From: Halarcobacter sp.
GTDB taxonomy: Bacteria; Campylobacterota; Campylobacteria; Campylobacterales; Arcobacteraceae
Direction: 5' to 3'
NCBI GenBank assembly: GCA_030145305.1
Contig: JAQYVX010000005.1
Span: 143,493-207,492, forward strand
DNA length: 64,000 nucleotides
This document shows, piece by piece, positions 63,798 to 64,000 of the stretch. Under the pieces are notes generated by a model. It saw only the letters and a program-made list of their open reading frames with translations. It was not told where the DNA came from and made no database searches. Each line of letters opens with the position of its first letter. Positions within the stretch are counted from its first letter, which is position 1. Position numbers and translations under genes: made by a program.

Positions 63798-63806
63798 TTT
63801 TATATT

Positions 63807-63840
63807 AAAAAAAACTGTCTCCGTCAAGGAGACTAGTTTT
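63807..63840 (-). terminator. Terminator of the formate dehydrogenase operon
   Basis: On the minus strand AAAACTAGTCTCC pairs with GGAGACAGTTTT (one bulged A) around TTGAC, followed by a long T run. The stem starts inside the stop codon of the partial cytochrome gene. fdhD is thus expected to have its own promoter. Confidence 0.9.
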
Positions 63841-64000
63841 ATATTTCTTTTCTTTCTTTTAATCTCTTGTAATAAGAGCTGTGAAGAATTTCAACTTCTT
63901 CTTCTTCTTTATACCCTGTTATTATTGAATGTATTGCACCTTTAATTGCAAATACTGACATATAAACATGGGTGAAAAATAGTGCTGTTACTGCTAAGCC
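63839..64000 (-). CDS. Formate dehydrogenase cytochrome b subunit, C-terminal end
   Basis: Only the last 53 residues are in the window. They contain the end of a TM helix (LAVTALFFTHVYMSVFAIKG), IHSIITGY and an acidic tail with EEEEVEILHSSYYKRLKER. This matches the end of FdnI/FdoI-type gamma subunits, which carry electrons from formate to quinone. The nearby fdhD supports the call. Confidence 0.75.
   Translation of the reverse strand, partial: GLAVTALFFTHVYMSVFAIKGAIHSIITGYKEEEEVEILHSSYYKRLKERKEI

Overview
The window is an AT-rich (roughly 27-30% GC by eye), gene-dense stretch of a bacterial chromosome. Gene content and protein style point to a Campylobacterota member close to Arcobacteraceae: a double-Cache histidine kinase, a GGDEF protein with an NMT1-type sensor, a DUF5718 gene, MutS2, a ModE-like regulator without a molybdate-binding domain, and a formate dehydrogenase maturation cluster. 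I see no tRNA, rRNA, CRISPR array, insertion sequence or prophage. Strand switches are frequent and most convergent gene pairs are separated by a near-perfect bidirectional hairpin terminator.

Layout. 0-5 kb: pyruvate dehydrogenase genes (partial aceF, aceE) on the minus strand, facing a divergent lipoate pair (octanoyl/lipoyl transferase and lipA) that would supply the cofactor for the E2 lipoyl domain. 5.1-12 kb: an IclR regulator divergent from a four-gene operon: a CitE-like lyase, an acyl-CoA ligase fused to a second (degenerate) CitE-like domain, a clear mesaconyl-CoA hydratase, and another CitE-like lyase. This looks like a catabolic route for a C4/C5 dicarboxylate through CoA thioesters and is the best candidate here for an under-described pathway. 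12-19 kb: DUF5718 protein, a dCache chemoreceptor, an MFS carrier, a flavin reductase-like protein and a PepD-type peptidase. 19.1-22.5 kb: an Mla-type lipid transport operon. 22.5-31.3 kb: orphan histidine kinase, class I and class II fumarases side by side, NifX-like protein, methyltransferase, diguanylate cyclase. 31.4-45 kb: ligA, thioesterase, ABC-F ATPase, a MotA/MotB-like pair with a very long periplasmic coiled coil, thiI, an electrophile/quinone detoxification operon with a divergent HxlR regulator, a DsbC-like protein, PhnA/GyrI-like pair, dapE. 45-54.8 kb: a 1015-residue DUF748/AsmA-like protein with five exact-length 42-residue repeats, small unknown genes, mutS2, a cold-shock protein, a DEAD-box helicase and an HMGL-type aldolase. 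54.9-64 kb: a ten-gene minus-strand run for formate dehydrogenase and molybdenum/tungsten: fdhD, modE-like, a divergent NifS-like protein, moeA, wtpACB-type and tupABC-type transporters, preceded by the 3' end of a formate dehydrogenase cytochrome b subunit.

How the parts fit: the lipoate genes feed PDH. The CoA-ligase operon would deliver acetyl-/propionyl-CoA plus an oxoacid to central metabolism, next to two fumarases of which class I enzymes are known to act on mesaconate as well. The last 10 kb imports tungstate/molybdate, inserts metal into molybdopterin (MoeA) and sulfurates the cofactor (NifS-like plus FdhD) for the formate dehydrogenase whose gene runs off the right edge.
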